In this document: positions 1-8,069 of the stretch, one piece after another
Position numbering within the stretch: position 1 is the first letter of the stretch
How the letters are laid out: each line of letters begins with the position of its first letter
Origin: a virus
IMG/VR virus record: IMGVR_UViG_3300042892_000176
Coordinates: 1-32,464 of that record
Direction: 5' to 3' (one strand)
Length of the DNA: 32,464 bases
Program-made: the position numbers and the translations under genes
Notes under the pieces: generated by a model
Seen by the model: only the letters and a program-made list of their open reading frames with translations
Told to the model about the DNA's origin: nothing
Database searches by the model: none

Positions 1-744
1 CTGACGAACGAAGTCCCCACATCCACTCCTTTAGAGTTGAACATTGACCAAGGTCAATACTTCTCCGTAGTGTTGGATGACGTTGATGCCGTTCAAGCAG
101 ACGTTAAGTTGATGGACATGTTCACCAACGATGCCAGCGAGCAAATGAAGATCACTATCGACACTGATGTGTTGAATGGTGTGAAAGCAGGCGCAGCCGC
201 AGCAAACAAAGGCGCAGCAGCCGGTGCTCTTTCTGGCAACATCAACTTGGGCGCTACCTACGCTACCCGTGCTATTAGCAAGACCAACGTGTTGGACTTG
301 ATTTTGGACATGGGTCAGGTGTTGGATGAGCAGAACGTCCCCGAGACTGGTCGTTGGTTGGTCATTCCTTCTTGGATGGCTGCAATGATTAAGAACTCTG
401 ACCTGAAGCAAGCGTACTTGACCGGCGACAGCCAGTCTCCCTTGCGTAATGGTAAGTTGGGTATGATCGACCGCTTCACCCTGTACGTCTCCAACAGCCT
501 GCCTACAGCCACCGACTTGGGTTCCGACTCAGCCACCGGCGGTACAGGTACTGCTGCTGACGTTGCTGGTTGGAACATCCTTGCCGGTACACGTGACGCA
601 ATCTCCTTTGCTTCACAAATGGCAAACGTCGAGACCATCCGCGCTCAATCCACATTCGGTAACATCGTTCGTGGTTTGAATGTCTACGGCTACAAAGTGA
701 CCAAGCCCGAAGCTTTGGTCAATGCACTGGTTTCCAAAGCCTAA
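1..744 (+). CDS. Major capsid protein, 5'-truncated (P22-type coat-like)
   Basis: The frame is open from base 1, so the gene begins upstream and only the last 247 residues are visible; the TTG at 37 is internal. The protein would form the capsid shell in the HK97 fold. Seen: a well-packed alpha/beta protein with an Ala/Gly loop (about residues 60-80), a segment GRWLVIPSWMAAMIKNSDL (about 117-135) and a C-terminal part with regular strands (GWNILAGTRDAISFASQM). These features resemble P22 gp5-type coat proteins, and the position just upstream of connector genes fits. A strong intrinsic terminator follows 17 bases after the stop, as expected for a very highly expressed capsid gene. I recognise the class rather than a specific homologue. 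Confidence 0.85.
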   Translation: MTNEVPTSTPLELNIDQGQYFSVVLDDVDAVQADVKLMDMFTNDASEQMKITIDTDVLNGVKAGAAAANKGAAAGALSGNINLGATYATRAISKTNVLDLILDMGQVLDEQNVPETGRWLVIPSWMAAMIKNSDLKQAYLTGDSQSPLRNGKLGMIDRFTLYVSNSLPTATDLGSDSATGGTGTAADVAGWNILAGTRDAISFASQMANVETIRAQSTFGNIVRGLNVYGYKVTKPEALVNALVSKA

Positions 745-761
745 GCAGTTGCCGAGGAATT

Positions 762-789
762 GGGGGAGGCTTCGGCCTCCTCCCTTTTT
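762..789 (+). terminator. Rho-independent terminator after the capsid gene
   Basis: A nine-pair stem (762-770 with 775-783, one G-U pair) closes on a TTCG tetraloop (771-774) and is followed by five T at 785-789. This is a textbook intrinsic terminator 17 bases past the capsid stop. The next ATG starts at 790, directly after the T run. Confidence 0.9.
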
Positions 790-1818
790 ATGCGATACAT
801 CCGCAATATACAAACCAGCAAGCTTCATGCTTACGATAGATCCTTATTTGAGTTTGGATACTTCGTAGAGTATGAGGACGATCCACGAGACCCGCCAAAG
901 AAGACGAAGGACATCACGTTCTACAACTCTGCGTTGGGTATCGGAGATGCTGTTTGCGGAATGTATGCGGCTTGCGGGATAGCAGATCAAGGTTTTAATG
1001 TCACGTTCCATACCAGACATGTCGACTGGCTCTCTGCTGTTTCGCATCCTAATGTCAGTGTTTGTCAGGAGTCAGATCTCTTCGCAAATGCAAATCTTGA
1101 TTACGGCGGACAGCTTAAATCTGGTGTTGTCGGCGGATCAAGGCCAAACTGGTACATCAAAAGCCTCCAGCGTTATTACGAGATCCCTGACTGCACGGCC
1201 AAGAGGCCAGCAAATGTGGTCGAGTACCCCAAAATTAAGAAGTTGGCGGTCATCGCCCCCCTCAGTGTTTGGTCAGTCCGGTCGTGGAATGCAGAAAAAT
1301 GGACAGATCTGTCGAATCTGTTGACAGAATCTGGTTATTCAGTGGTGGTCATAGGCTCCGGCAGGGGTAGAGAGCTTGTCGAGAAGCTTCCTGCGGACAG
1401 ATTTCTTTGGGATATGCCAATCAAGGAAGTGATTGAGTTGATCGGCAGTGCGACAATCCTGTACGGCAATGACAGTGGCATGGTTCATGTGGCCGGAATG
1501 CTCGGAACGCCAGCAGTTGTTGTTCTTGGCCCGACCAACAAAAACTTTGTTTTTGATTGCGGAGAATCTATCGTTGGGATAAGCTCCGACATGCCATGCA
1601 CTGGATGCTATTGGCAGCGAGATCGAGGTTGGGACGAGCGATGCTCAAAAAACTGCGAGTCTTTGCAGTCAATCAGGCCAGAATCAGTATTCCAGTTGGG
1701 AGAATCACATGTTCATGAGAAACAAGCGCACGGGCAGGATAGTGGTCTACGACGAGAAGCTGCTGGAGCTGGGGTACGAGGTGGTCGTAGACGAGCCAAA
1801 GCCAAAGAAGCCAACTGA
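790..1818 (+). CDS. Glycosyltransferase family 9 (heptosyltransferase-like)
   Basis: GT9 enzymes such as LPS heptosyltransferases move a sugar from a nucleotide donor to lipopolysaccharide core. Seen in the 342-residue product: a first Rossmann strand and loop ITFYNSALGIGDAV (42-55); a second-domain start KLAVIAPLS (151-159); the GT9 hallmark YGNDSGMVHVAGMLGTP (225-241) followed by LGPT; and a cysteine cluster CTGC...C...C (270-289), also common in this family. A TTG at 760 would extend the frame, but it lies inside the terminator stem, so ATG 790 is preferred; no Shine-Dalgarno precedes it. The last 37 or so residues are Arg/Ala/Gly-rich and overlap the next gene out of frame, so they look like a read-through tail. 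It is probably a late-acquired cargo gene that alters host surface glycans, perhaps to block superinfection (inference). Confidence 0.8.
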   Translation: MRYIRNIQTSKLHAYDRSLFEFGYFVEYEDDPRDPPKKTKDITFYNSALGIGDAVCGMYAACGIADQGFNVTFHTRHVDWLSAVSHPNVSVCQESDLFANANLDYGGQLKSGVVGGSRPNWYIKSLQRYYEIPDCTAKRPANVVEYPKIKKLAVIAPLSVWSVRSWNAEKWTDLSNLLTESGYSVVVIGSGRGRELVEKLPADRFLWDMPIKEVIELIGSATILYGNDSGMVHVAGMLGTPAVVVLGPTNKNFVFDCGESIVGISSDMPCTGCYWQRDRGWDERCSKNCESLQSIRPESVFQLGESHVHEKQAHGQDSGLRREAAGAGVRGGRRRAKAKEAN

Positions 1819-1876
1819 CGACGAGGTTTCCGTGCAGGACGAGATCACCATCAAACTGTTTAAAGAGGCCGCATGA
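1709..1876 (+). CDS. Small conserved-type phage protein, 55 aa
   Basis: ATG 1709 opens a 55-residue frame with a good GGGAG Shine-Dalgarno about seven bases upstream. The product starts MFMRNKRTGRIVVYDEKLLE, carries a Pro/Lys stretch (EPKPKKP) and ends in an acidic/hydrophobic tail. Its TGA overlaps the next ATG as ATGA at 1873-1876. The first 110 bases overlap the end of the glycosyltransferase frame. Codon use and composition look genuine in this frame, whereas the overlapping GT tail looks like a shadow. Function unknown; its place in the head region suggests a minor structural or assembly role. Confidence 0.7.
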   Translation: MFMRNKRTGRIVVYDEKLLELGYEVVVDEPKPKKPTDDEVSVQDEITIKLFKEAA

Positions 1877-2184
1877 AGGCAAAGGACATAAAGCGCGAAG
1901 GTGGCAAGCTCGTCTATCGCGGACAAGAGTTTGATGGCTTCAACAAGCCAAAGAATGCCCCTGCTGGCGCAAAGCAAAAGAAGGTCGTTCTTGCCAAGAA
2001 AGGCGAAGAAGTGAAGCTTGTTCGCTTTGGTCTGCGCGGGATGGAAGACTTCACCCAACACAAAGACCCTGAGCGCCGCAAGAACTACCTTGCGCGATCA
2101 GCAGGCATCAAAAATAAAAGCGGTCAGCCCACCAAGGATGATGTGTTCAGTGCAAATCACTGGGCTAGAAAGGTACTTTGGTAG
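1873..2184 (+). CDS. DUF5754-like small protein
   Basis: A 103-residue, strongly basic protein. Residues 40-103 contain FGLRGMEDFTQHKD, ERRKNYLARSAGIKNKSG and a C-terminal SANHWARKVLW. This pattern of a basic YLARS-type helix followed by a SANxWxRxxLW ending matches, from memory, DUF5754, a family of unknown function found in phages and large eukaryotic viruses. It starts in an ATGA overlap with the 55-residue gene and sits between the capsid and connector genes. A DNA-binding or head-associated role is possible but not shown by sequence. Confidence 0.75.
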   Translation: MKAKDIKREGGKLVYRGQEFDGFNKPKNAPAGAKQKKVVLAKKGEEVKLVRFGLRGMEDFTQHKDPERRKNYLARSAGIKNKSGQPTKDDVFSANHWARKVLW

Positions 2185-2189
2185 TATAA

Positions 2190-2537
2190 ATGGCAACATT
2201 TCAAAATGTAATGGACGATGCGCGAGTTCTCCTCAATGACGAAACCACTGAGTTGAACCCAATCCCTCGCTATACGGAGACCCAGTTGATGAGCTACGCT
2301 CGCTCGGCTCTTATCGAGGCTCGTCGAGTCAGGCCAGATCTGTTTCTGTCAAACCTAACTACGTCTTTCGCAAGCTATACGGCTGCTTCCACGATCCCAA
2401 TCTCTGACGACTACCTTCTTGCAATGGTCGATTACGTTGTCCACCGCGCCGAGTTGCGGGATGATGAGTTTGCTGTGGACGGTCGGTCTGCCACCCTGTA
2501 CCAAAAATTTAAGTCTGCACTGCTGGGAATCACATGA
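2190..2537 (+). CDS. Head-tail connector/adaptor protein (DUF6682-like)
   Basis: A 115-residue mostly helical protein. The N-terminal half reads as a D-x-x-x-LLND...RYTETQLMSYARSALIEARRVRPDLF pattern, shared (from memory) with the DUF6682 family and gp6-type connector subunits of podoviruses; the C-terminal half ends in helices carrying YVVHRAELRDDE. Such proteins form a ring under the portal that extends the DNA channel. It overlaps the following connector gene by four bases (ATGA), so the two are probably co-translated. The connector assignment is inferred from fold pattern, size and position. Confidence 0.7.
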   Translation: MATFQNVMDDARVLLNDETTELNPIPRYTETQLMSYARSALIEARRVRPDLFLSNLTTSFASYTAASTIPISDDYLLAMVDYVVHRAELRDDEFAVDGRSATLYQKFKSALLGIT

Positions 2538-3184
2538 AGACACTCGAATCATTCCTGCCAGAGATCCTTCCCGATGTACCCGGATGCCCGTCAGACATGG
2601 CTATCCGCGCTCTACGCAACACAATCATTGAGTTCTGCGAGAAGAGCCTGATCCATCAGGACACAATGGACGCGATCACCGTCTTGGAAGGGATAACAGA
2701 TTACGATCTGGAGCCTCCCAAAAACTACCGTATTCAGAAGATCATGAAGGTTTGGTATCTGGGGCAGGAGCTTGAGGCTTTGGCTCCTGATGGTATTGGT
2801 GTGCCGGATGCCTATCGAACCAACATAACTGGCTACAACCCCAGCAGTGGCCCACCCGCCGGATATACCCAGAAGGATGTGGACACCTTCACAATTCTGC
2901 CAATTCCGGATCAAAAGTACACAAGCGCCCTTACAATGAGGGTGGCTCTCGTTCCCCTGCGAACAGTGACAGAGGTTGCTGATTTTTTGTTTGAGATCTG
3001 GGGCGAGACTCTTGGGTTTGGCGCAAAGGCAAGGCTGATGCTGACACCTGGAAAGCCTTATTCAAACAACGAGGCAGCAAACTTTAATCAGGTTCGCTAC
3101 ATGACAGGATTGAATGACGCTAGACAGAGAGCCTTGCGCGGCAATGTGCGATCTACTTTACAAGTCCAGTTGAGGAAGCCATGA
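2534..3184 (+). CDS. Tail tube / head-tail connector protein (T7 gp11-like position)
   Basis: A 216-residue protein. It starts with LESFLPEILPDVPGCPSDMAIRALRNTIIEFC, a pattern typical of podovirus tail tubular A and related connector proteins, in which an N-terminal helix bundle senses the portal/adaptor ring. A beta-rich middle (VLEGITDYDLEPPKNYRIQKIMKVWYLG) and a helical C-terminus with an asparagine-rich NNEAANFNQVRYM stretch follow. It starts in an ATGA overlap and ends in another. It most likely builds the short tail's upper ring. The assignment rests on general pattern and gene order; a close homologue was not identified. Confidence 0.65.
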   Translation: MKTLESFLPEILPDVPGCPSDMAIRALRNTIIEFCEKSLIHQDTMDAITVLEGITDYDLEPPKNYRIQKIMKVWYLGQELEALAPDGIGVPDAYRTNITGYNPSSGPPAGYTQKDVDTFTILPIPDQKYTSALTMRVALVPLRTVTEVADFLFEIWGETLGFGAKARLMLTPGKPYSNNEAANFNQVRYMTGLNDARQRALRGNVRSTLQVQLRKP

Positions 3185-3513
3185 CAGACAAAATTAAACT
3201 TGTTCAAGGCGACACTCGTCCAGCCATTGTCTGCACGATCACCGATGAGACCACAGGAGATGCGGTCAACATCACTGGAGCCACTGTCGTTTTGAAATTC
3301 CGCCCAGTCGGAAGCACGACTCTCCAAGCTACCGTAACGGGAACGGTGACATCTGGCTCTGCTGGACAAGTCGCCTTCTACCCAGCCTCCGCTCCAGCAA
3401 TGCTGACAGGTGACGCAGGAGATTATGAGGGTGAGATTGAAATCACGTTCAGCGATGGGCAGATTCAAACCGTCTACGATCTTTTGAAATTTAAGATCCG
3501 CGAGGACTTCTAA
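3181..3513 (+). CDS. BppU-like beta-sandwich tail protein
   Basis: A 110-residue all-beta protein. It begins KIKLVQGDTRPAIVCTITDE and continues VNITGATVVLKFRPVGS, DAGDYEGEIEITFSDGQIQTVYD and LLKFKIREDF. This is the recognisable pattern of the N-terminal domain of phage baseplate upper proteins (BppU_N type): an immunoglobulin-like sandwich that usually anchors receptor-binding proteins. Here it is a free single domain, so it is probably an adaptor or decoration protein near the tail fibre attachment site. It is joined to its neighbours by ATGA (5') and TAATG (3') overlaps. Confidence 0.7.
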   Translation: MTDKIKLVQGDTRPAIVCTITDETTGDAVNITGATVVLKFRPVGSTTLQATVTGTVTSGSAGQVAFYPASAPAMLTGDAGDYEGEIEITFSDGQIQTVYDLLKFKIREDF

Positions 3514-4199
3514 TGGTTACGGTCGCGGTTACAAAAATAACCGTCTCGTCAACAGACGTTAAGCTTCGTGCAGCCGTGTCTGTTGTAGATCCAGTTGTTG
3601 ATGTATCGAGATCAATACCAGTTTCAGAAATATCATATATTTATTTGCAGGTTCTTGCCAGCCTAGATAGCACAGGAAGGTTTGCCTTCATAACAGACTC
3701 CGCTGTAGTGTCTGATGGTAAGGCTTTTTCTTTTTCTAAGTCATTAGCAGACAGCGCACTGATTACCGATTACGTATTTGAGTCTTTTGAAAAACCACTA
3801 TCTGATACGGTGACGTTGCTGGATAGCCTAACAAGGACTTTGATTCTAATTAGAAGCTTTGCGGAAACTCAGGGAGTTGATGACGTATTTGCAAAGGTAT
3901 TTGAAAAATTTGTATACGAGTATGTCACGCCAGAAGATGTAATTGCCAAAAGCTTCTCTAAGCAATTCCAAGATGGGTTTGCGATGAACGACTCATCGGA
4001 AGCCACTGACGGAATAACATTTGCATTTGCTCACGCTGTTCAAAACATTGTCACTGCTTCGGATGCAAGCATTCGAGGATTCACAAAAACAAGAACAGAT
4101 TCTGTTTCCACAAGTGACTCGGGCATTTTGGTGCAGCAAGACTATGTTGACTTAACGTATTTTGCTGAAGACTACGTTGGTGTAGGTTATGTTTTTTAA
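3513..4199 (+). CDS. Repeat-containing virion protein of unknown function
   Basis: A 228-residue protein with no recognised enzyme motif. From residue 65 on it consists of loosely repeated segments of roughly 20-30 residues built on F-x-K/E followed by D-[ST]-x(4-6)-D, for example FSFSKSLADSALITD, SFEKPLSDTVTLLD and GFTKTRTDSVSTSD. The C-terminus is aromatic and acidic (DLTYFAEDYVGVGYVF), an ending I associate with phage structural proteins. Such proteins are probably elongated beta-solenoid or fibre components. The start overlaps the previous stop as TAATG. Function is inferred only from the repeats and the location. Confidence 0.6.
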   Translation: MVTVAVTKITVSSTDVKLRAAVSVVDPVVDVSRSIPVSEISYIYLQVLASLDSTGRFAFITDSAVVSDGKAFSFSKSLADSALITDYVFESFEKPLSDTVTLLDSLTRTLILIRSFAETQGVDDVFAKVFEKFVYEYVTPEDVIAKSFSKQFQDGFAMNDSSEATDGITFAFAHAVQNIVTASDASIRGFTKTRTDSVSTSDSGILVQQDYVDLTYFAEDYVGVGYVF

Positions 4200-4211
4200 A
4201 CGAGGTTAATC

Positions 4212-4661
4212 ATGGTTAATGAAGAAATCAAAATTACGGGTCATGTTGACATTGTGGTCACTGACAAGCATGGGTTTGTCAAAGATACTCGTAGCGTCAA
4301 AAACCTTGTCCTGACAGCAGGCAAGGAATTTATTGCTTCAAGTATGCTGAAGACAACCACCAACAGTCCTGTTGCGATGAGTCACATGGCTATTGGATCT
4401 GGAACCACTGCGGCTGCGATTGGCGATACAGGCATGGAAAGCCAGCTTGGTCGTGTGGCTCTTGCAAGTGCAGCATCTTCCGGCGCTGTTGTTACCTACA
4501 CAGCTTCATTCCCTGCTGGCACTGGCACTGGCGCGGTAACAGAGGCTGGCATTTTGAATAACAGCACTGGCGGAACAATGCTTTGTCGAACCGTCTTCTC
4601 TGTTGTCAATAAGGGTTCAGACGATGCAATGTCTGTCACTTGGACTGTAACCGTAAGCTAA
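4212..4661 (+). CDS. Small tail-associated beta-rich protein
   Basis: A 149-residue protein with an AGG Shine-Dalgarno before ATG 4212. The pattern EIKITGHVDIVVTDKHGFVKDTRSVKNLVLTAGKEFIAS, followed by MSHMAIGSGTTAAA and EAGILNNSTGGTMLCRTVFS, recurs next to tail fibre genes in many phages. Those proteins are beta-rich and thought to belong to the fibre or its attachment. No catalytic motif is seen. It sits just upstream of the S74 tail fibre, which supports a role in the adsorption apparatus. The exact role is unknown. Confidence 0.65.
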   Translation: MVNEEIKITGHVDIVVTDKHGFVKDTRSVKNLVLTAGKEFIASSMLKTTTNSPVAMSHMAIGSGTTAAAIGDTGMESQLGRVALASAASSGAVVTYTASFPAGTGTGAVTEAGILNNSTGGTMLCRTVFSVVNKGSDDAMSVTWTVTVS

Positions 4662-4665
4662 TCAC

Positions 4666-7008
4666 ATGGCCGCAATTACAACTCGCTCGGGCAAGGGTTC
4701 TCCGCTAACCAATGCGGAGATGGATGCCAACCTAACCAGTCTCAATGAGTCGCAGACTGTCATGGGCGAGCCTATGGGCCATGCCGATAAAACACAGTCA
4801 ACGATTTCGTTTGATGCGGGTACACGCACATTCACGATTACCCCTGTTGGCGCGAACTTTGTTGTCTGGTGTAAGGGCGAGAAGTACACCTACACAACAG
4901 CACAGACAGTTGTTATTCCAGACACTGCTGGCCTTCATTACATTTACTTCAGCTCGTCTGGCGTGTTGTCAACAAAGATGTCATTCTTCACGTGGGATGA
5001 AGATGCGCCAACATCTTATGTTTATTGGAACGCAACAAACAACGAGGCTGTTTACTTTGCCGATGAACGTCATGGTGTTACTCTTGACTGGCAAACACAC
5101 GAGTACCTTCACAGAACTCGCGGCGCAGCAATAGCAAATGGATTTGCAGCCAGTGGATACACCTTGTCTGGGGACGGAAGTGCAGATGCAGATGCACAGA
5201 TAACGATAGAAGGCGGCACGTTCTTTGACGAGGACATGCAGATTGACATTGTTTCGTCCAACACTCCAACAGCAAATACATTTGAGCAAGATCTCAACAG
5301 CCCAGCTCGCATACCAATTCTGTATCTTGAAGGAAGTGAGTGGAGAATCACATCTCCAACCGACTATCCCGTTAAGCAGGGAACAGCTAGGCCACAGTAC
5401 AACCTGTTTATTGGCGGTGTTTGGACTCTTGTTGATGTAGCCAATACAGACTTCACGTGTACATGGATTCTTGCAACCAACAACCTTAACTATCCGGTAG
5501 TTGGAGTAATCAGCCAATCAAATCTGTCCACGCTAAACAATGCAGAAGCTGCCGTGTTTGAGGATTTGGACTTGCCAGGATTCCCATCTGTTGAGTTCAG
5601 GCCGCTGTACAAGCTTATATTCCAGTCTAACAGCCCCTATTCAAATACTCCCCACGCAAGATTAAGGGGCATCACGGACATCAGAAGTATCTCTTCTGTT
5701 GGAGTGGCTGCGGCTCTTGTCACAGATCATGGGAACTTGTCTGGGTTAACAGATGATGACCACCCACAGTATCTGTCCACATCAGATGCTCGATCTGGAG
5801 TTGCTTCTGCTGTTAAGAAGAGTCTGATACCCTCAGCCCCAGTTGCTGGTGGTATTGCTTACGGAACAGCAGACTCTTTTGATTTCTCTGTCGCTGGCAC
5901 TGCTGGACAAGTTCTTACATCTGGCGGCGCATCTGTTCCGACATGGACAAGTTCGACAAACGCAAACACGGCTCTGGCAATCGTTCAGAGAGATGCGAGC
6001 GGCAACTTCACCGCAGGAACAATTACAGCGGCATTGGTGGGTAATGCAGATACGGCGACAACAGCAACAAATCTTGCTGGTGGTGGAGCCAATCGTATTG
6101 CTTATCAAACAGGATCTGGGGCATCTGCATTTGCAGTTGCGCCAACAACAACTGATACGTTTCTGAAGTGGGATGGATCAGCATTTGCATGGGCTAGTGC
6201 AGGGTCAAATATCACCGACGATACGACAACCAATGCCACGTATTACCCAGCACTGTCTACATCAAACTCAGGTTCATTCTCCTCGGTCAGGACTTCCAGC
6301 ACTAAGCTTTCATTTAACCCAAGCACTGGACTGCTCACAGCCACAGCGTTTGCTGGAAACTTAACAGGTAATGTTACCGGCAACGTCACAGGATCATCAG
6401 GCTCTTGTACTGGTAATGCGGCTACTGCTACAACAGCAACAAACCAATCAGGCGGTACAGTAAGTGCAACTACCATTGCAATGTCGGGAACGACATTTAC
6501 AGCAACAGGTGGCTCAAGTGCAACTTATGGGGCGATGACTATAAGGGGAGAAAAGGGAAGTTGGGCGGGTTTAAACTTTAAAGATACTGCTGGCACAAAC
6601 TGTAATACGTTGATGGCTCGATCTTCCGATGGCTATGGTGGCATCTACAACAAAGCAGATAGCACATGGCTAATCCAATGGGATGGTTCCGGCAACGTCA
6701 CCGCCACCGCCAACGTCACAGCCTATTCGGATGAACGCAAAAAGAAAAATTGGCGCGACTTGCAACCTAATTTTGTTGAGCAACTTGCCACTGTAAAACA
6801 CGGAATATATGATCGTATTGATGAAGAGATTACACAAGTCGGTGTATCAGCACAAGCATTACGACCAATCATGGAACACGCAGTTTTAGAAGATGAAAAT
6901 GGCAACCTGTCTGTGGCATACGGAAACGCCGCCTTGGTAGCTTGTGTAAAACTTGCACAACGTGTTGTAGATCTTGAAGCAAGATTGAAGGCATTGGAGT
7001 CTAAATAA
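4666..7008 (+). CDS. Tail fibre with C-terminal S74 chaperone domain
   Basis: A 780-residue fibre. The N-terminal 340 residues are beta-rich and likely the virion anchor. Then comes the common tail-fibre motif HGNLSGLTDDDHPQYL (about 355-370), a Thr/Ala/Gly/Asn-rich repetitive shaft (400-680) with NVTGNVTGSSGSCTGNAATATTATN-type repeats, and from 686 an intramolecular chaperone of the peptidase S74 family. The start motif YSDERKKKN contains the Ser (688) and Lys of the expected self-cleavage dyad, and the protein ends in a coiled coil (VKLAQRVVDLEARLKALESK). In this family the chaperone trimerises the fibre and then cuts itself off. It is the main candidate for a receptor-binding protein. Confidence 0.88.
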   Translation: MAAITTRSGKGSPLTNAEMDANLTSLNESQTVMGEPMGHADKTQSTISFDAGTRTFTITPVGANFVVWCKGEKYTYTTAQTVVIPDTAGLHYIYFSSSGVLSTKMSFFTWDEDAPTSYVYWNATNNEAVYFADERHGVTLDWQTHEYLHRTRGAAIANGFAASGYTLSGDGSADADAQITIEGGTFFDEDMQIDIVSSNTPTANTFEQDLNSPARIPILYLEGSEWRITSPTDYPVKQGTARPQYNLFIGGVWTLVDVANTDFTCTWILATNNLNYPVVGVISQSNLSTLNNAEAAVFEDLDLPGFPSVEFRPLYKLIFQSNSPYSNTPHARLRGITDIRSISSVGVAAALVTDHGNLSGLTDDDHPQYLSTSDARSGVASAVKKSLIPSAPVAGGIAYGTADSFDFSVAGTAGQVLTSGGASVPTWTSSTNANTALAIVQRDASGNFTAGTITAALVGNADTATTATNLAGGGANRIAYQTGSGASAFAVAPTTTDTFLKWDGSAFAWASAGSNITDDTTTNATYYPALSTSNSGSFSSVRTSSTKLSFNPSTGLLTATAFAGNLTGNVTGNVTGSSGSCTGNAATATTATNQSGGTVSATTIAMSGTTFTATGGSSATYGAMTIRGEKGSWAGLNFKDTAGTNCNTLMARSSDGYGGIYNKADSTWLIQWDGSGNVTATANVTAYSDERKKKNWRDLQPNFVEQLATVKHGIYDRIDEEITQVGVSAQALRPIMEHAVLEDENGNLSVAYGNAALVACVKLAQRVVDLEARLKALESK

Positions 7009-8069
7009 TGGTAATGCCAGCAAGTGGGCCATTGAACATGGGCGGTACATCCAGCCCTGTTAGTGTTGCTCAAGAACTTGGTTTGGGATTGACATCAACA
7101 ATCACAATGGATCAAGCCAACGTGCGTACTCTTGCTGGTGTTGGTGGCAGTGGAACAGCTTGGAGCATGAGTTCGCTTTACGGAAAAGCAAATAGAGTTG
7201 CTATTTCATTTACATATTCATCAAACACCGCAGATGCTTCTTTAAACTTATCCGCTATTGGTGGATATATCGCTGGTAAATCAGATATAACGGTAACTAT
7301 TGGTTCAGGTGTTTATGTTTATGCAAGTACAAGTAACACATCGGCTGTGCCAGGAGTTGGGTTAACACTTTCGGGCGGCACAACTGGTGACACATTAACT
7401 ATTGTCAATAATGGATTTATTCTTGGTGGCGGTGGTCGCGGTGGTCAAAACACAACGGTAGCGGGTGGCCCTCAAGCGGGTTCAAATGGCAGCACCGCAT
7501 TAAGTCTAAGCATGTCTGCAACCATAAACAACACAAATGGCGGCGCTTATATTGCTGGCGGTGGTGGTGGTGGATCTGTAGGTGGTATTGCTGGTCAGCA
7601 AGGCGGCGGTGGCGGTGGCGCTGGTGGTGGTTTTGGTGGTAATCCTCCAAACTATAGTGCTTACAACGCCACTGGAGGTGGCCCTGGCGCAACTGGAGCC
7701 AATGGCACTAATGTTACTACAACATCGTCGGGTTTTGGCGGAGGCGCTGGCGGTGGTGGCGGTGGACTGGACAGTGGTAAGGGTGGATTTGGTGGATCAG
7801 GCGGAGCCGGTGGACGAATTTTGCCAGGATCGGGTGGTGCAGGGGGAGTAGGAACTTTATTTACCGGCGGTGCTGGAGGTTCTGCAAACGCTACCGGAGA
7901 CGCTGGAGGCCAAGATGGGGGCGCTGGTGGTGGTGGCTGGGGAGCATCAGGTGGCTTTAAAGGCTTTGGCTACACAAGCGGCGCAGGAGGAAAAGCTGTT
8001 GCGCTAAATGGTTTTTCTGTTACGTGGGTAAGCGGAAACACAACAAGAGTTTATGGAGCAGTATCATGA
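7008..8069 (+). CDS. Glycine-rich adhesin-like tail protein
   Basis: A 353-residue protein. The N-terminal 60 residues (PLNMGGTSSPVSVAQELG, then a short SMSSLYGK) match a module often found at the start of podovirus tail-tip proteins. From about 140 to 335 it is very rich in Gly with few charges, in runs such as GGGGGGSVGGIAGQQGGGGGG. Such segments can fold as packed polyglycine-II helices, as in the gp38-type adhesins of T4-like phages, with variable loops making receptor contacts. It ends with a short beta segment. The start overlaps the S74 fibre stop (TAATG). Receptor binding is inferred from composition and position. Confidence 0.72.
   Translation: MVMPASGPLNMGGTSSPVSVAQELGLGLTSTITMDQANVRTLAGVGGSGTAWSMSSLYGKANRVAISFTYSSNTADASLNLSAIGGYIAGKSDITVTIGSGVYVYASTSNTSAVPGVGLTLSGGTTGDTLTIVNNGFILGGGGRGGQNTTVAGGPQAGSNGSTALSLSMSATINNTNGGAYIAGGGGGGSVGGIAGQQGGGGGGAGGGFGGNPPNYSAYNATGGGPGATGANGTNVTTTSSGFGGGAGGGGGGLDSGKGGFGGSGGAGGRILPGSGGAGGVGTLFTGGAGGSANATGDAGGQDGGAGGGGWGASGGFKGFGYTSGAGGKAVALNGFSVTWVSGNTTRVYGAVS

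Noticed and set aside
31-411. Minus-strand frame of 126 aa opposite the capsid gene
   Set aside because: Cys/His-rich shadow composition, no ribosome site, fully antisense to a strongly supported gene.
760-789. TTG start for the glycosyltransferase
   Set aside because: The codons would lie in the stem and T run of the terminator, and the extra residues match nothing in GT9; ATG 790 follows directly.
5843-6166. Plus-strand 107-aa frame within the S74 fibre gene
   Set aside because: Leu/Gln-rich shadow of the Thr/Ala-rich fibre frame, without a ribosome site or known motif.
7417-7692. Minus-strand His/Arg/Gln-rich frame opposite the glycine-rich adhesin
   Set aside because: Low-complexity composition is the simple antisense of Gly codons, not a real protein.
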